DNA of 6,043 bases from Bacteroidota bacterium (GCA_023426625.1 JAFAAJ010000276.1:1-6043), one strand, 5' to 3'; counted from the stretch's first letter, positions 1 to 5,951 are shown. Program-made: numbers and translations. Notes: generated from the letters alone by a model not told the origin.

Positions 1-896
1 ATGATATTCATGCTAAGGAAAGAGCACTAAAAAAAGCAAAAGAAAAGGAGCGTGAAACGTTGGAACGAAAACAAAAGCTCGATGCAAGAGGAAAGGGAAA
101 ACAGGAAAGATCGGGTGTGGCGAGAATTATGATGAACACGCTGCGTAATAATGCGGAAAAAAATACTTCCAGATTAAAAAGCATTCATGCCGAGAAAATC
201 AATGATATTTCCGGGAATTTGCGGGAATTACGCTCGTCTGTAAGGAATTCTAACCAGATGAAAGTGAATTTTAATGATTCGAATCTGCATTCCGGAAAAA
301 TTCTTGTTTCTGCGGAGGAAATTAATTTTAAATATGGCGAAGAAGATCTATGGAAAGAGAATCTCAGTCTTGAAATCCGAAGTGGAGACAGGATTTGTAT
401 CAAAGGTTGTAACGGTTCCGGGAAAACAACGTTGATCAGATTGTTATTAGGAGATTTGGAACCATCTGCAGGGAAAATTACCAGAACAGATTTTCAAACG
501 ATTTATGTTGACCAGGAATATTCTTTAATTGATGGAAATTCTACCGTATATGAGTTTGCCCAACAGTTCAATGATCATGCAATGCAGGAATCAGAAGTGA
601 AGACCTTATTGTCAAGATTTTTATTCGGAAAGGAAACCTGGGATAAAAAATGTGATGTTCTGAGTGGTGGAGAACGTTTGCGATTGCTGCTGTGCGGACT
701 TTCCATCAGCAATAAAGCTCCGGATATGATCATCCTCGATGAGCCAACGAATAATTTAGACCTTCAAAATGTGGAAATTCTGACGAATTCTATTAAGGAT
801 TATTATGGAACTTTGGTGGTGATTTCGCATGATGGGGTGTTTTTGGAGGGGATTGGGTTGACGGATGAAATTGTCTTGGATAAAAATATTTTGTGA
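1..896 (+). CDS. ABC-F family ATPase, 3' part (linker and second ATP-binding domain)
   Basis: This is the C-terminal part of a soluble, duplicated ABC ATPase of the ABC-F class. Such proteins have no membrane domain, and many bind the ribosomal E site and act in translation or antibiotic protection. The frame is open from base 3, so the gene starts before the window; the TTG at 60 is an internal Leu codon. The first ~80 visible residues are a highly charged Lys/Glu/Arg-rich helical stretch, the expected interdomain (P-site tRNA interaction) linker. The second nucleotide-binding domain follows: Walker A GCNGSGKTT (nt 405-431), Q-loop in YVDQE, signature LSGGE (660-674), Walker B IILDEP followed by TNNLDL (from 729), and the switch His in ISHD (about 825-833). 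The protein stops soon after this domain, so there is no long C-terminal extension. The subfamily cannot be decided without the first domain, and a resistance role should not be assumed. The ABC-F assignment is firm. Confidence 0.93.
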   Translation, partial: DIHAKERALKKAKEKERETLERKQKLDARGKGKQERSGVARIMMNTLRNNAEKNTSRLKSIHAEKINDISGNLRELRSSVRNSNQMKVNFNDSNLHSGKILVSAEEINFKYGEEDLWKENLSLEIRSGDRICIKGCNGSGKTTLIRLLLGDLEPSAGKITRTDFQTIYVDQEYSLIDGNSTVYEFAQQFNDHAMQESEVKTLLSRFLFGKETWDKKCDVLSGGERLRLLLCGLSISNKAPDMIILDEPTNNLDLQNVEILTNSIKDYYGTLVVISHDGVFLEGIGLTDEIVLDKNIL

Positions 897-900
897 ACTC

Positions 901-935
901 TAAACCTAACAGGTTTTTAAAACCTGTTAGGTTTA
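901..935. terminator. Perfect palindrome, probable bidirectional terminator
   Basis: Two perfectly complementary 17-bp arms (901-917 and 919-935) surround a single central base, so the real loop must be a few bases wider. The right arm runs into TTTTT on the + strand. The element lies 5 nt after the ABC-F stop and 3 nt before the stop of the convergent parE gene, exactly where a shared terminator would be. The core (AACCTAACAGGTT and its complement) resembles an intergenic palindrome I recall as frequent in Chryseobacterium and Flavobacterium genomes, so it may also be one copy of a dispersed repeat. That last point is from memory and unverified here. Confidence 0.8.
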
Positions 936-938
936 TTT

Positions 939-1238
939 TTATTCGTCTAATCTCGATGAAATATCCATTTGCTGATGAAGAATTCTGATGATTTCAATTT
1001 CTTCATTTTTAAGATTAATTTTATAAAAGATGAAATGTGATTTTACTCTTGAACGAAAATATCCTTTTCTGATTTCATTGTAATCTTTTCCCGATTTTGG
1101 ATTTTCAGATAAATATTCAATTTCATCCATCAATAAATCGAAATAATGATCTGCCTGTTCTTTTGACCAAGCTTCAAAGGTATACAACCAGATTTTTTCT
1201 AAATCATTTGATGCTTCTTTGCTGATTTTATATTTCAT
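939..1238 (-). CDS. parE: ParE/RelE-family type II toxin
   Basis: This 99-residue protein has the fold signature of the RelE/ParE toxin superfamily: N-terminal strand MKYKISKEA, a helical hairpin (about 10-46, with DLEKIWLYT and the A/YFDLLMDEIEYL helix), the loop SENPKSGKDYNEIRKG (44-59), then the beta core with RSRVKSHFIFYKI (62-74) and IEIIRILHQQMDI (81-93). The IRxG, HxIFYxI and RILHxxMD motifs favour the ParE branch, whose characterised members poison DNA gyrase, over mRNA-cutting RelE. That target is family knowledge and is not visible in this sequence. Its ATG overlaps the parD stop as ATGA (1235-1238), so the two are probably translationally coupled and transcribed from the promoter upstream of parD. 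The length is normal for the family and the gene looks intact. Confidence 0.92.
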   Translation of the reverse strand: MKYKISKEASNDLEKIWLYTFEAWSKEQADHYFDLLMDEIEYLSENPKSGKDYNEIRKGYFRSRVKSHFIFYKINLKNEEIEIIRILHQQMDISSRLDE

Positions 1239-1486
1239 GAGTCAGCAGCATGTTTTTGATGAAGATTTTTCAAAAATTTTTTACGGTCAAAATTCTCGAC
1301 AAATCCGGATTTTTCCCCTTTTTTTAATTCATTGATCAATTCTGACTTTTTAGATTCTTCATATTCAAACATTCGTAAAGCGGCTCTAACCACTTCACTG
1401 GCAGAAGAGAATTTACCAGATTTAATTTGTTGACTGATAAAGTTATCGAAATAATCACCTAATAATATGGATGTGTTTTTTGCCAT
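1235..1486 (-). CDS. parD: ParD-family ribbon-helix-helix antitoxin
   Basis: This 83-residue antitoxin precedes its toxin, as usual for parDE. Residues 1-45 form a ribbon-helix-helix DNA-binding domain: strand NTSILLG, helix DYFDNFISQQIKSG, turn KFSSASE, and helix VVRAALRMFEYEE. The charged C-terminal part (46-83), including GEKSGFVENFDRKKFLKNLHQK, is the segment that in ParD proteins folds onto the toxin and neutralises it. The ATG at 1486 is preceded by an A-rich leader and lies about 17 nt downstream of a strong Bacteroidetes -7 box. A palindrome within that promoter is the likely binding site for ParD or the ParD-ParE complex, giving autorepression; this is inferred from position and symmetry. 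The operon is small and self-contained between two unrelated genes, which fits a horizontally acquired cassette. Confidence 0.92.
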   Translation of the reverse strand: MAKNTSILLGDYFDNFISQQIKSGKFSSASEVVRAALRMFEYEESKKSELINELKKGEKSGFVENFDRKKFLKNLHQKHAADS

Positions 1487-1502
1487 TATTTTAATTTTAA
1501 AT

Positions 1503-1534
1503 CAAAGATACCAATTATTGGTACTTGAGCAAAA
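1503..1534 (-). promoter_or_regulatory. parDE promoter (Bacteroidetes type)
   Basis: Read on the - strand, TTTTG (1530-1534) is followed by a 19-nt spacer and TATCTTTG (1503-1510). The latter matches the Bacteroidetes -7 consensus TAnnTTTG exactly, and the spacing suits the -33 TTTG element. Transcription would begin near 1497, leaving a leader of only about 10 nt before the parD ATG. That leader has no Shine-Dalgarno sequence and is A/T-rich. Confidence 0.82.
1509..1523. promoter_or_regulatory. Putative ParD operator palindrome
   Basis: TACCAATTATTGGTA is a perfect 15-bp palindrome with 7-bp arms around one central base. It occupies the promoter spacer and overlaps the -7 box by two bases (1509-1510), so a bound dimer of ribbon-helix-helix proteins would block RNA polymerase. 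Size and location fit type II antitoxin operators. Assignment to ParD is inference. Confidence 0.65.
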
Positions 1535-1658
1535 TTATTTTAATCGTCTATTTAAAAATTATTATTGTCAAATTGAGGATTTCTTAATGTTTTAAATATG
1601 GAAAATAATAGTGCAACCACATGATCCCATCCCACCTAAAAATAAAATTCACCTCAAA

Positions 1659-1690
1659 TTTGCTCACCCAATTTTTTAAAAGTAATTTTG
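1659..1690 (+). promoter_or_regulatory. purA promoter (Bacteroidetes type)
   Basis: TTTG (1659-1662), a 20-nt spacer and TAATTTTG (1683-1690) match the -33/-7 consensus of the Bacteroidetes primary sigma factor. Initiation would fall near 1697, giving a leader of about 20 nt to the purA ATG at 1717. The leader (ending AAAACAAAAGTAAAAT) is A-rich, as is typical of starts lacking a Shine-Dalgarno sequence. I see no riboswitch or obvious purine operator in the 230-nt gap. The stretch between this promoter and the parDE promoter (about 1535-1658) holds nothing else I recognise. Confidence 0.8.
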
Positions 1691-1716
1691 CACGAATCTA
1701 AAAACAAAAGTAAAAT

Positions 1717-3003
1717 ATGTCAACTTACGTAGTTGTAGGTCTTCAGTATGGAGATGAAGGTAAAGGAAAAATCACGGACGTTTTGTCTGCAAAATCGGAC
1801 TATGTTGTGCGTTTCCAGGGCGGAGACAACGCAGGTCACACGGTTTATGTAGGAGATGAGAAATTTGTTTTGCACCTTCTTCCATCAGGAGTTCTTCAGT
1901 GTAAAGGGAAATGTATCATTGCGAATGGAGTAGTGGTGAACCCTAAAGCTTTCATGAAAGAGATCGCACAGATCGAAAGCAAAGGACTGAGAACAGACCA
2001 CATTTTTATCAGTAGAAGAGCGCATGTGATCATGCCTTACCACATCCTGCTTGATACTTACAGAGAGGAAGAGCACGGAGGAACTCAGATCGGGACTACT
2101 AAAAAAGGAATCGGACCTTGCTATGAAGATAAAATTGCAAGAGTGGGGATCAGAATGGTAGATCTTTTAAATCCTGAGATCTTAAGAGAGAAAATCGAGA
2201 AAAACCTGAGAGTGAAAAATTCTCTGTTTGAAAAATACTATGTAAAACCTGCTTTAGATGTTGAAGAAATTTACAATGAATTTTTGGAGATCGGAAGACA
2301 GCTTCAGGACAGAATTGTAGATACGGAATTGGAACTGAACGAGGCTATCCACGAAGGAAAGAATGTTTTATTCGAAGGAGCGCAGGCGTTGATGTTGGAT
2401 ATTGATTTCGGAACTTATCCTTATGTTACTTCATCTTCTCCGTCAACAGGAGGAGTTTGTACGGGAGCAGGAGTTCCACCTACATCACTTCAGAACCTGA
2501 TCGGTGTTGCCAAAGCATATTGTACAAGAGTAGGAAACGGACCTTTCCCTTCTGAATTGGATAATGAATTGGGAGAAAAGATCAGACAGATCGGTGGAGA
2601 ATTCGGAGCTACGACAGGAAGACCGAGAAGAACAGGTTGGTTGGATCTTGTTTCTTTGAAGCATGCCTGTATGATCAACGGAATCAATAATCTGGTTATT
2701 ACCAAACTTGATGTTCTTACAGGAATTGATACGCTGAAGATCGCTACGAAATATAAAACAGAAGACGGAAAGATCATCGATTATTTCACTTCTTCCACTA
2801 CAAAATTATATGACTACGAAGCGATTTACGAAGAACTTCCGGGTTGGACAGAAGATATTACAAAAGCAAGAAGCTACGATGAACTTCCGGAGAATGCTCA
2901 GAAATATATTGAATTTATCGAGAAGTATTTAGGAATCAACGTATATCTGGTTTCTGTAGGTCCTGAAAGAAGTCAGAACATCATCAGAAAAGAATTATTC
3001 TAA
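1717..3003 (+). CDS. purA: Adenylosuccinate synthase
   Basis: PurA joins IMP and aspartate using GTP to make adenylosuccinate, the first committed step from IMP to AMP, in the cytoplasm. The 428-residue length is normal (E. coli enzyme about 432) and every landmark is present. GLQYGDEGKGK (8-18) carries the catalytic Asp13, and GGDNAGHT (35-42) carries His41. IMP and aspartate contacts lie in GTTKKGIGP (126-134), EGAQALMLDIDFGTYPYVTS (220-239), RVGNGPFPSE (271-280) and TTGRPRRTGW (299-308). Guanine recognition is by TKLDVL (329-334) and SVGPER (413-418). The ATG at 1717 gives the conserved N-terminus directly and lies just downstream of a good promoter. The gene appears monocistronic: an intrinsic terminator follows 9 nt after its stop, and both neighbours are on the opposite strand. 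The Asp at position 37 replaces the Asn, His or Pro seen in other PurAs at a tolerant position. Confidence 0.98.
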   Translation: MSTYVVVGLQYGDEGKGKITDVLSAKSDYVVRFQGGDNAGHTVYVGDEKFVLHLLPSGVLQCKGKCIIANGVVVNPKAFMKEIAQIESKGLRTDHIFISRRAHVIMPYHILLDTYREEEHGGTQIGTTKKGIGPCYEDKIARVGIRMVDLLNPEILREKIEKNLRVKNSLFEKYYVKPALDVEEIYNEFLEIGRQLQDRIVDTELELNEAIHEGKNVLFEGAQALMLDIDFGTYPYVTSSSPSTGGVCTGAGVPPTSLQNLIGVAKAYCTRVGNGPFPSELDNELGEKIRQIGGEFGATTGRPRRTGWLDLVSLKHACMINGINNLVITKLDVLTGIDTLKIATKYKTEDGKIIDYFTSSTTKLYDYEAIYEELPGWTEDITKARSYDELPENAQKYIEFIEKYLGINVYLVSVGPERSQNIIRKELF

Positions 3004-3012
3004 GATAAAATG

Positions 3013-3038
3013 AAAATCCTGCGAAAGCAGGATTTTTT
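3013..3038 (+). terminator. Intrinsic terminator of purA
   Basis: A 10-bp perfect stem (AAAATCCTGC at 3013-3022 with GCAGGATTTT at 3027-3036) is closed by a stable GAAA tetraloop and runs into a T tract (3033-3038). It starts 9 nt after the purA stop. Read on the - strand the same stem is followed by CATTTTATC, so it could also help stop transcripts coming from the convergent muramidase gene. Confidence 0.92.
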
Positions 3039-3039
3039 G

Positions 3040-3142
3040 TTAGGTTTCGTTTGTGGAGACGGAACTTAAAGAAGAAAGGTTATTTTCCTTATGTTAATGT
3101 GGATGGTTATATAGTTGATTTCAAGCAATATATCATTTGCTT
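3040..3142. other. Gap between convergent genes, no gene recognised
   Basis: Between the purA terminator and the muramidase stop there is about 100 nt without a gene. On the + strand one frame (3009-3146) is open and contains GYFPYVNVDGYIVDF (3078-3122), which reads like protein, but it has no start codon and runs through the terminator hairpin. A weak 6-bp hairpin (3123-3128 with 3137-3142) lies just past the muramidase stop and could contribute to termination. Confidence 0.3.
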
Positions 3143-3970
3143 TTAAATTCTGGAATATTTAGAGTAGGCTTTTGCCAATTTTTCATCATATTTATTGAGT
3201 TTGTAGCCGTGTCCATTGTAAGCATTTGCAAAAGCTGCCCAGTTTCGATTTCTCAGGTGGCTTATCAATCCGTTTTTTTCAAGAAACCTTCCGAATGCTT
3301 TCAGGTGTTCTCCTTCATTGATCTCCATTCTGGAAACAAAATCATTCACGTCGGTATAGCCAATATTTTTGGCATGAAATCCCATGATCTGGAAACATCC
3401 CCATGATGCCGAAGATAATGCTGCATCTTTAAATCTTGGGTCTCTTCCTAATGCAATGGCTTCATTGAGTCGATCATATTCCTTTACGCCACCTTGATAA
3501 TAGATTTTCGTCCATTTGGGATATAAAACATCTTTATTATTGGCATTGTAATAAGAACTTGGATTGATTCCTCTTTTCTTAAGTTCATTCCAGAAGATAT
3601 GACCTTCGAATAAAATTTTAGGCTTATTGTTGATGAGGAAGCCTTTTCCGCCGCTTTCGATCTCATTGACGGCTTTAACTGTCGCCAATTCAAGACCGTA
3701 TTGGTTTGCAAAGCTGATCAGATCACTTTCCTTTAGGAATTTATCGGTTTGGCTTATCGGTGTGTTGTTTTTTTCAAGTAAGACCTGCCATGTTTTCATG
3801 CCTACGATTCCGTCGACGACCAAAGCGTTTTTCCTTTGGAAATCTTTTACGGCTGCATCTACTTCCAGTGAGAAGGAATCTGAGATCTTAATATTATATC
3901 CTAGCTTATAAAGAAGCTCACAAAGACTAAGAACTTCAGGGGATTTTGTATAATATTTTAAAAGTTTCAT
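3143..3970 (-). CDS. N-acetylmuramidase-family enzyme with N-terminal peptidoglycan-binding domain
   Basis: This is a predicted peptidoglycan hydrolase of 275 residues. Residues about 8-66 form a PG_binding_1-type three-helix domain (VKDFQRKNALVVDGIVGMKTW, a hallmark of the fold). Residues about 80-275 match the N-acetylmuramidase family formerly called DUF3380, known mainly from phage endolysins. The landmarks are AVNEIESGGKGF (100-111), containing the candidate catalytic glutamates E103/E105, PKILFEGHIFW (117-127), ASWGCFQIMGFH (188-199) and AFANAYNGHGY (246-256). Enzymes of this family cut the MurNAc-GlcNAc bond. No signal peptide, lipobox or transmembrane segment is visible, so it is either exported by a dedicated route (holin, contractile or type VI-like apparatus) or released by lysis. 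It lies 105 nt downstream of the 620-residue gene on the same strand and shares its start-region sequence. The ATG at 3970 is supported by that shared leader. I see no immunity gene beside it in the window. Confidence 0.88.
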   Translation of the reverse strand: MKLLKYYTKSPEVLSLCELLYKLGYNIKISDSFSLEVDAAVKDFQRKNALVVDGIVGMKTWQVLLEKNNTPISQTDKFLKESDLISFANQYGLELATVKAVNEIESGGKGFLINNKPKILFEGHIFWNELKKRGINPSSYYNANNKDVLYPKWTKIYYQGGVKEYDRLNEAIALGRDPRFKDAALSSASWGCFQIMGFHAKNIGYTDVNDFVSRMEINEGEHLKAFGRFLEKNGLISHLRNRNWAAFANAYNGHGYKLNKYDEKLAKAYSKYSRI

Positions 3971-3983
3971 GGCAATTAGTTTT
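3965..3983 (-). repeat. Shared start-region leader, copy 1 (muramidase gene)
   Basis: On the + strand the sequence TTTCATGGCAATTAGTTTT includes the start codon of the muramidase gene (CAT at 3968-3970) and its upstream leader. It is identical at 18 of 19 positions to 5933-5951 around the start of the 620-residue gene. The conserved portion spans ATGAAA and the A-rich upstream AAAACTAAT, the place where ribosome-binding signals lie in Bacteroidetes. It supports both start choices. Confidence 0.7.
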
Positions 3984-4009
3984 TAGTTGTGAGAGATGAA
4001 GTAATTCTT

Positions 4010-4017
4010 CAAAATTA
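4010..4017 (-). promoter_or_regulatory. Possible -7 box for the muramidase gene
   Basis: On the - strand, TAATTTTG matches TAnnTTTG exactly and lies 40 nt before the muramidase ATG, which would give a leader of about 33 nt. No TTTG element is found at the expected distance: the upstream stretch is the heptanucleotide array at 4019-4068. The promoter is therefore incomplete on sequence grounds, and read-through from the upstream gene is an alternative. Confidence 0.4.
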
Positions 4018-4018
4018 T

Positions 4019-4068
4019 ATCGTACATCATACATTTATATCTTATACACTATACATTGTACATTGTAC
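4019..4068. repeat. Degenerate heptanucleotide tandem array
   Basis: Seven consecutive units can be read on the + strand: ATCGTAC, ATCATAC, ATTTATAT (8 nt), CTTATAC, ACTATAC, ATTGTAC and ATTGTAC. The last two are identical, and most units end in TAC. The array fills half of the 105-nt gap between the 620-residue gene and the muramidase gene and abuts the possible -7 box. Short 7-nt tandem arrays of this kind are, from memory, recurrent in flavobacterial intergenic DNA. Confidence 0.72.
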
Positions 4069-4075
4069 CAATTAT

Positions 4076-5938
4076 TTACTGTTCCATTGGTACTTTCGGC
4101 ATTCTTTCACAGATCATTCCGATCAGGAAGAAAGATTTGAATTTCACTTCTTCCCTTTGGAGTTTGTATTCCAGTGTTAGCGGAGTTGTATTCGTGATGC
4201 TGAATTTATTCTGCAATACGGCGTAATCATCTATTCTGAGTTCAATGCTGTATTCACCTGTGGGGATCATTTGATTGACGATGCCTATTTCGTTGCTTTC
4301 TATCTCGTAGATCCTGTTGTTGTTGGTTCCTTTAATGGAAATAGCACATTTGTAAATAGGTTCATTGTTTATTTTATCAAGAACCTTGAACTGTACAAGA
4401 GCACCTGTTGGTGGAGTTGGAACAGGAGTTTTGATCGGCACAAAAATTCCCGGGATTTTTATAGGAGTTACGGGAGCCGGAGTGACAGGTTTTACAGGAG
4501 TGACAGGTTGTACCGGTGTTGCTGCATGCGGCGTGGGTTTAGGGTTTTTAATGTTGCTGATGACGCTTCCAATATTGCCTATGTTCATTTTCGCAGAAAC
4601 CGGATTTGCAGCCATTTTTGCTGTTGCAACAGGAGCTGGTTGTACGGCTGGTTTTGCTGTAAATGTTGTGGTAGCAGCTGATGCTTTTATGCTTTCGGCG
4701 ATCACCGTTTTTTTGCTTACTGTATTGAACTGATCAGATTTTATGGTTTTAACATTGGTAACTGCTTTCAAAAACTTCTGGTTGTTGTTTTTATTAACGA
4801 AAAGCTGCTGTTTCATCACTAACGGACCAAAATAAATCAACTGATTAGGATTATTTACCACATCATTGGTGATGGAAGGATCTAAAATGATCTTCAGGTT
4901 TTTGATCAGGATCATGGTTTTAGGAAAGGCAGGTAATTTGAAATCGGTGGAGATCGTTTGTCCGTCCGATATTTTTTTAGGCTCTTTCCATTCAAACATG
5001 CCGGATAACATGAAATTTTTATTAAACCAGCTTCTTTTCAGGTGAACGAAGGTATAATCCAGTTCTACAGCCTGGATGACGCTTTCGTCATAATCGATGG
5101 ATAAAATTTCTGAAGGTAGATTTTCCGTTGCGGTTCTCGCTTCGGTATGAAGTCCTTCAAGTTCGGATTTTTCTATTCTGATGCTGTTCCATCCTGATTC
5201 ATTCTCCATAAAATCGTATGGAATAAAATTAATATCATGAATGGCTGCGCTGCTGATTACGTCTGTTTTTTCAGCGGCATCGAAGGTGTTTTTTGCGCTT
5301 TGAGCCATCGCAATGTACAGGTCGGCTTCTGAAGCTTTGTTGATCCTTGTCAGTTCTTTCTCAATAAGATCTTTGCTGCCTTTTACTTTCCATTCCGAGA
5401 AAGCCAGTTCTTTGATGTTGTTGAGATTCATCAGTTGGTCGTTCCAGTTGCTTTTTTCCTCATCGGTATCCAGTCCGTCAAACAATTCCAAATGGGAAGT
5501 AATGTCGTTAACGGCTGTTTCATAATTGGTTCTGTATTTTTTGTAAGCCTTAAACTCTTTAGTATCATTATTTTTAGCATCGAAAAGTATCGTGCTTTTG
5601 TTTTCCAACACTTTATTCAGGTGTTCTTCCAGGTCCTTTAAATTGTTCTTTTCCAGGATTTCCCTGTAGATATCAAATAAAGAATTGTTAGGATTCAGAT
5701 CCCAGAAATTAGGAGAAATAGGAACCGAATTCAGTTCATAGGCCATATTCTGCTTTTTAATGATAGAAAGGGCTTTTTTCTGATCATCATTAAGCAAACT
5801 TTGGGGTTTTAAAAGTTCCAAATCCTCATTTTCATATATCCTTAAAGACGGGCATATCATGGGAATGTCGTTCTCCATAGAGCTTTGGGACATATAGATG
5901 TTTTTCAGTTTCTGGTATACTGCAATAAAGTATTTCAT
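4076..5938 (-). CDS. Uncharacterised 620-residue modular protein with C-terminal Ig-like (carboxypeptidase-regulatory-like) domain
   Basis: I cannot name this protein. Residues 1-240 are mostly helical and charged, with coiled-coil-like stretches (about 85-150 and 160-225). Residues about 240-355 look like a compact beta-rich domain, with GWNSIRIEKSE (249-259), YTFVHLKRSWFNKNFML (295-311) and LPAFPKTMILIKNLKII (335-351). The pattern hxxhxxxRxWhxxxhh followed by LPxxPxxhhhhxxLxI recalls an uncharacterised domain seen in other bacterial hypothetical proteins (memory only). Residues about 417-512 are a low-complexity Ala/Pro/Thr/Val/Lys linker with PVTPVKPVTP-type repeats. Residues about 513-593 (VQFKVLDKINNEPIYKCAISIKG ... 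GEYSIELRIDDY) resemble a CarboxypepD_reg-like beta sandwich, often used for binding or structural roles. There is no signal peptide or membrane span. The ATG at 5938 is preferred over Met16 because it lies in a leader shared with the muramidase gene downstream. A structural or delivery role alongside the muramidase is inference. Confidence 0.8.
   Translation of the reverse strand: MKYFIAVYQKLKNIYMSQSSMENDIPMICPSLRIYENEDLELLKPQSLLNDDQKKALSIIKKQNMAYELNSVPISPNFWDLNPNNSLFDIYREILEKNNLKDLEEHLNKVLENKSTILFDAKNNDTKEFKAYKKYRTNYETAVNDITSHLELFDGLDTDEEKSNWNDQLMNLNNIKELAFSEWKVKGSKDLIEKELTRINKASEADLYIAMAQSAKNTFDAAEKTDVISSAAIHDINFIPYDFMENESGWNSIRIEKSELEGLHTEARTATENLPSEILSIDYDESVIQAVELDYTFVHLKRSWFNKNFMLSGMFEWKEPKKISDGQTISTDFKLPAFPKTMILIKNLKIILDPSITNDVVNNPNQLIYFGPLVMKQQLFVNKNNNQKFLKAVTNVKTIKSDQFNTVSKKTVIAESIKASAATTTFTAKPAVQPAPVATAKMAANPVSAKMNIGNIGSVISNIKNPKPTPHAATPVQPVTPVKPVTPAPVTPIKIPGIFVPIKTPVPTPPTGALVQFKVLDKINNEPIYKCAISIKGTNNNRIYEIESNEIGIVNQMIPTGEYSIELRIDDYAVLQNKFSITNTTPLTLEYKLQREEVKFKSFFLIGMICERMPKVPMEQ
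4479..4509 (-). repeat. Direct repeat encoding the Pro/Thr/Val linker
   Basis: GGAGTGACAGGTT occurs at 4479-4491 and 4497-4509, an 18-nt period equal to six codons. On the coding (-) strand the period gives alternating VTPVKP and VTPVQP-type units. It is an in-frame minisatellite-like repeat inside the linker of the 620-residue protein and could vary in copy number between strains. Confidence 0.75.
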
Positions 5939-5951
5939 GGCTATTAGTTTT
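5933..5951 (-). repeat. Shared start-region leader, copy 2 (620-residue gene)
   Basis: TTTCATGGCTATTAGTTTT on the + strand matches copy 1 at 3965-3983 with one difference and contains the ATG of the 620-residue gene (CAT at 5936-5938). A second ATTAGTTTT follows at 5956-5964, so the leader itself is internally duplicated. Confidence 0.7.

Noticed and set aside
60..62. TTG as a start codon for the ABC-F protein
   Set aside because: The frame is open back to the window edge with a coherent charged linker, so this is an internal Leu codon of a truncated gene.
1819..1842. GGDNAGHT in PurA instead of GGNNAGHT or GGHNAGHT
   Set aside because: This position is variable in the family (Asn, His and Pro are all found), and the catalytic His41 and all other motifs are intact.
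3010..3069. A 19-codon + strand frame starting ATGAAAATC just after purA
   Set aside because: It spans the terminator hairpin, which explains its sequence, and has no recognisable protein features.
3137..3911. + strand open frames opposite the muramidase gene (3137-3406, 3627-3911)
   Set aside because: They are antisense shadows of a well-supported gene, with no domain-like content or leader.
4066..4076. TACCAATTATT, 11 nt matching the left part of the parDE operator
   Set aside because: The right half of the palindrome is missing, the site lies at the 3' end of a gene, and an AT-rich 11-mer match is expected by chance often enough.
4271..4733. Two long + strand open frames (4271-4681 and 4365-4733), one Gly/Thr/Val-rich
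   Set aside because: They are antisense to the repetitive linker of the 620-residue gene; the odd Gly/Val- or Cys/Arg-rich composition follows from the repeated Pro/Thr/Val codons on the other strand.
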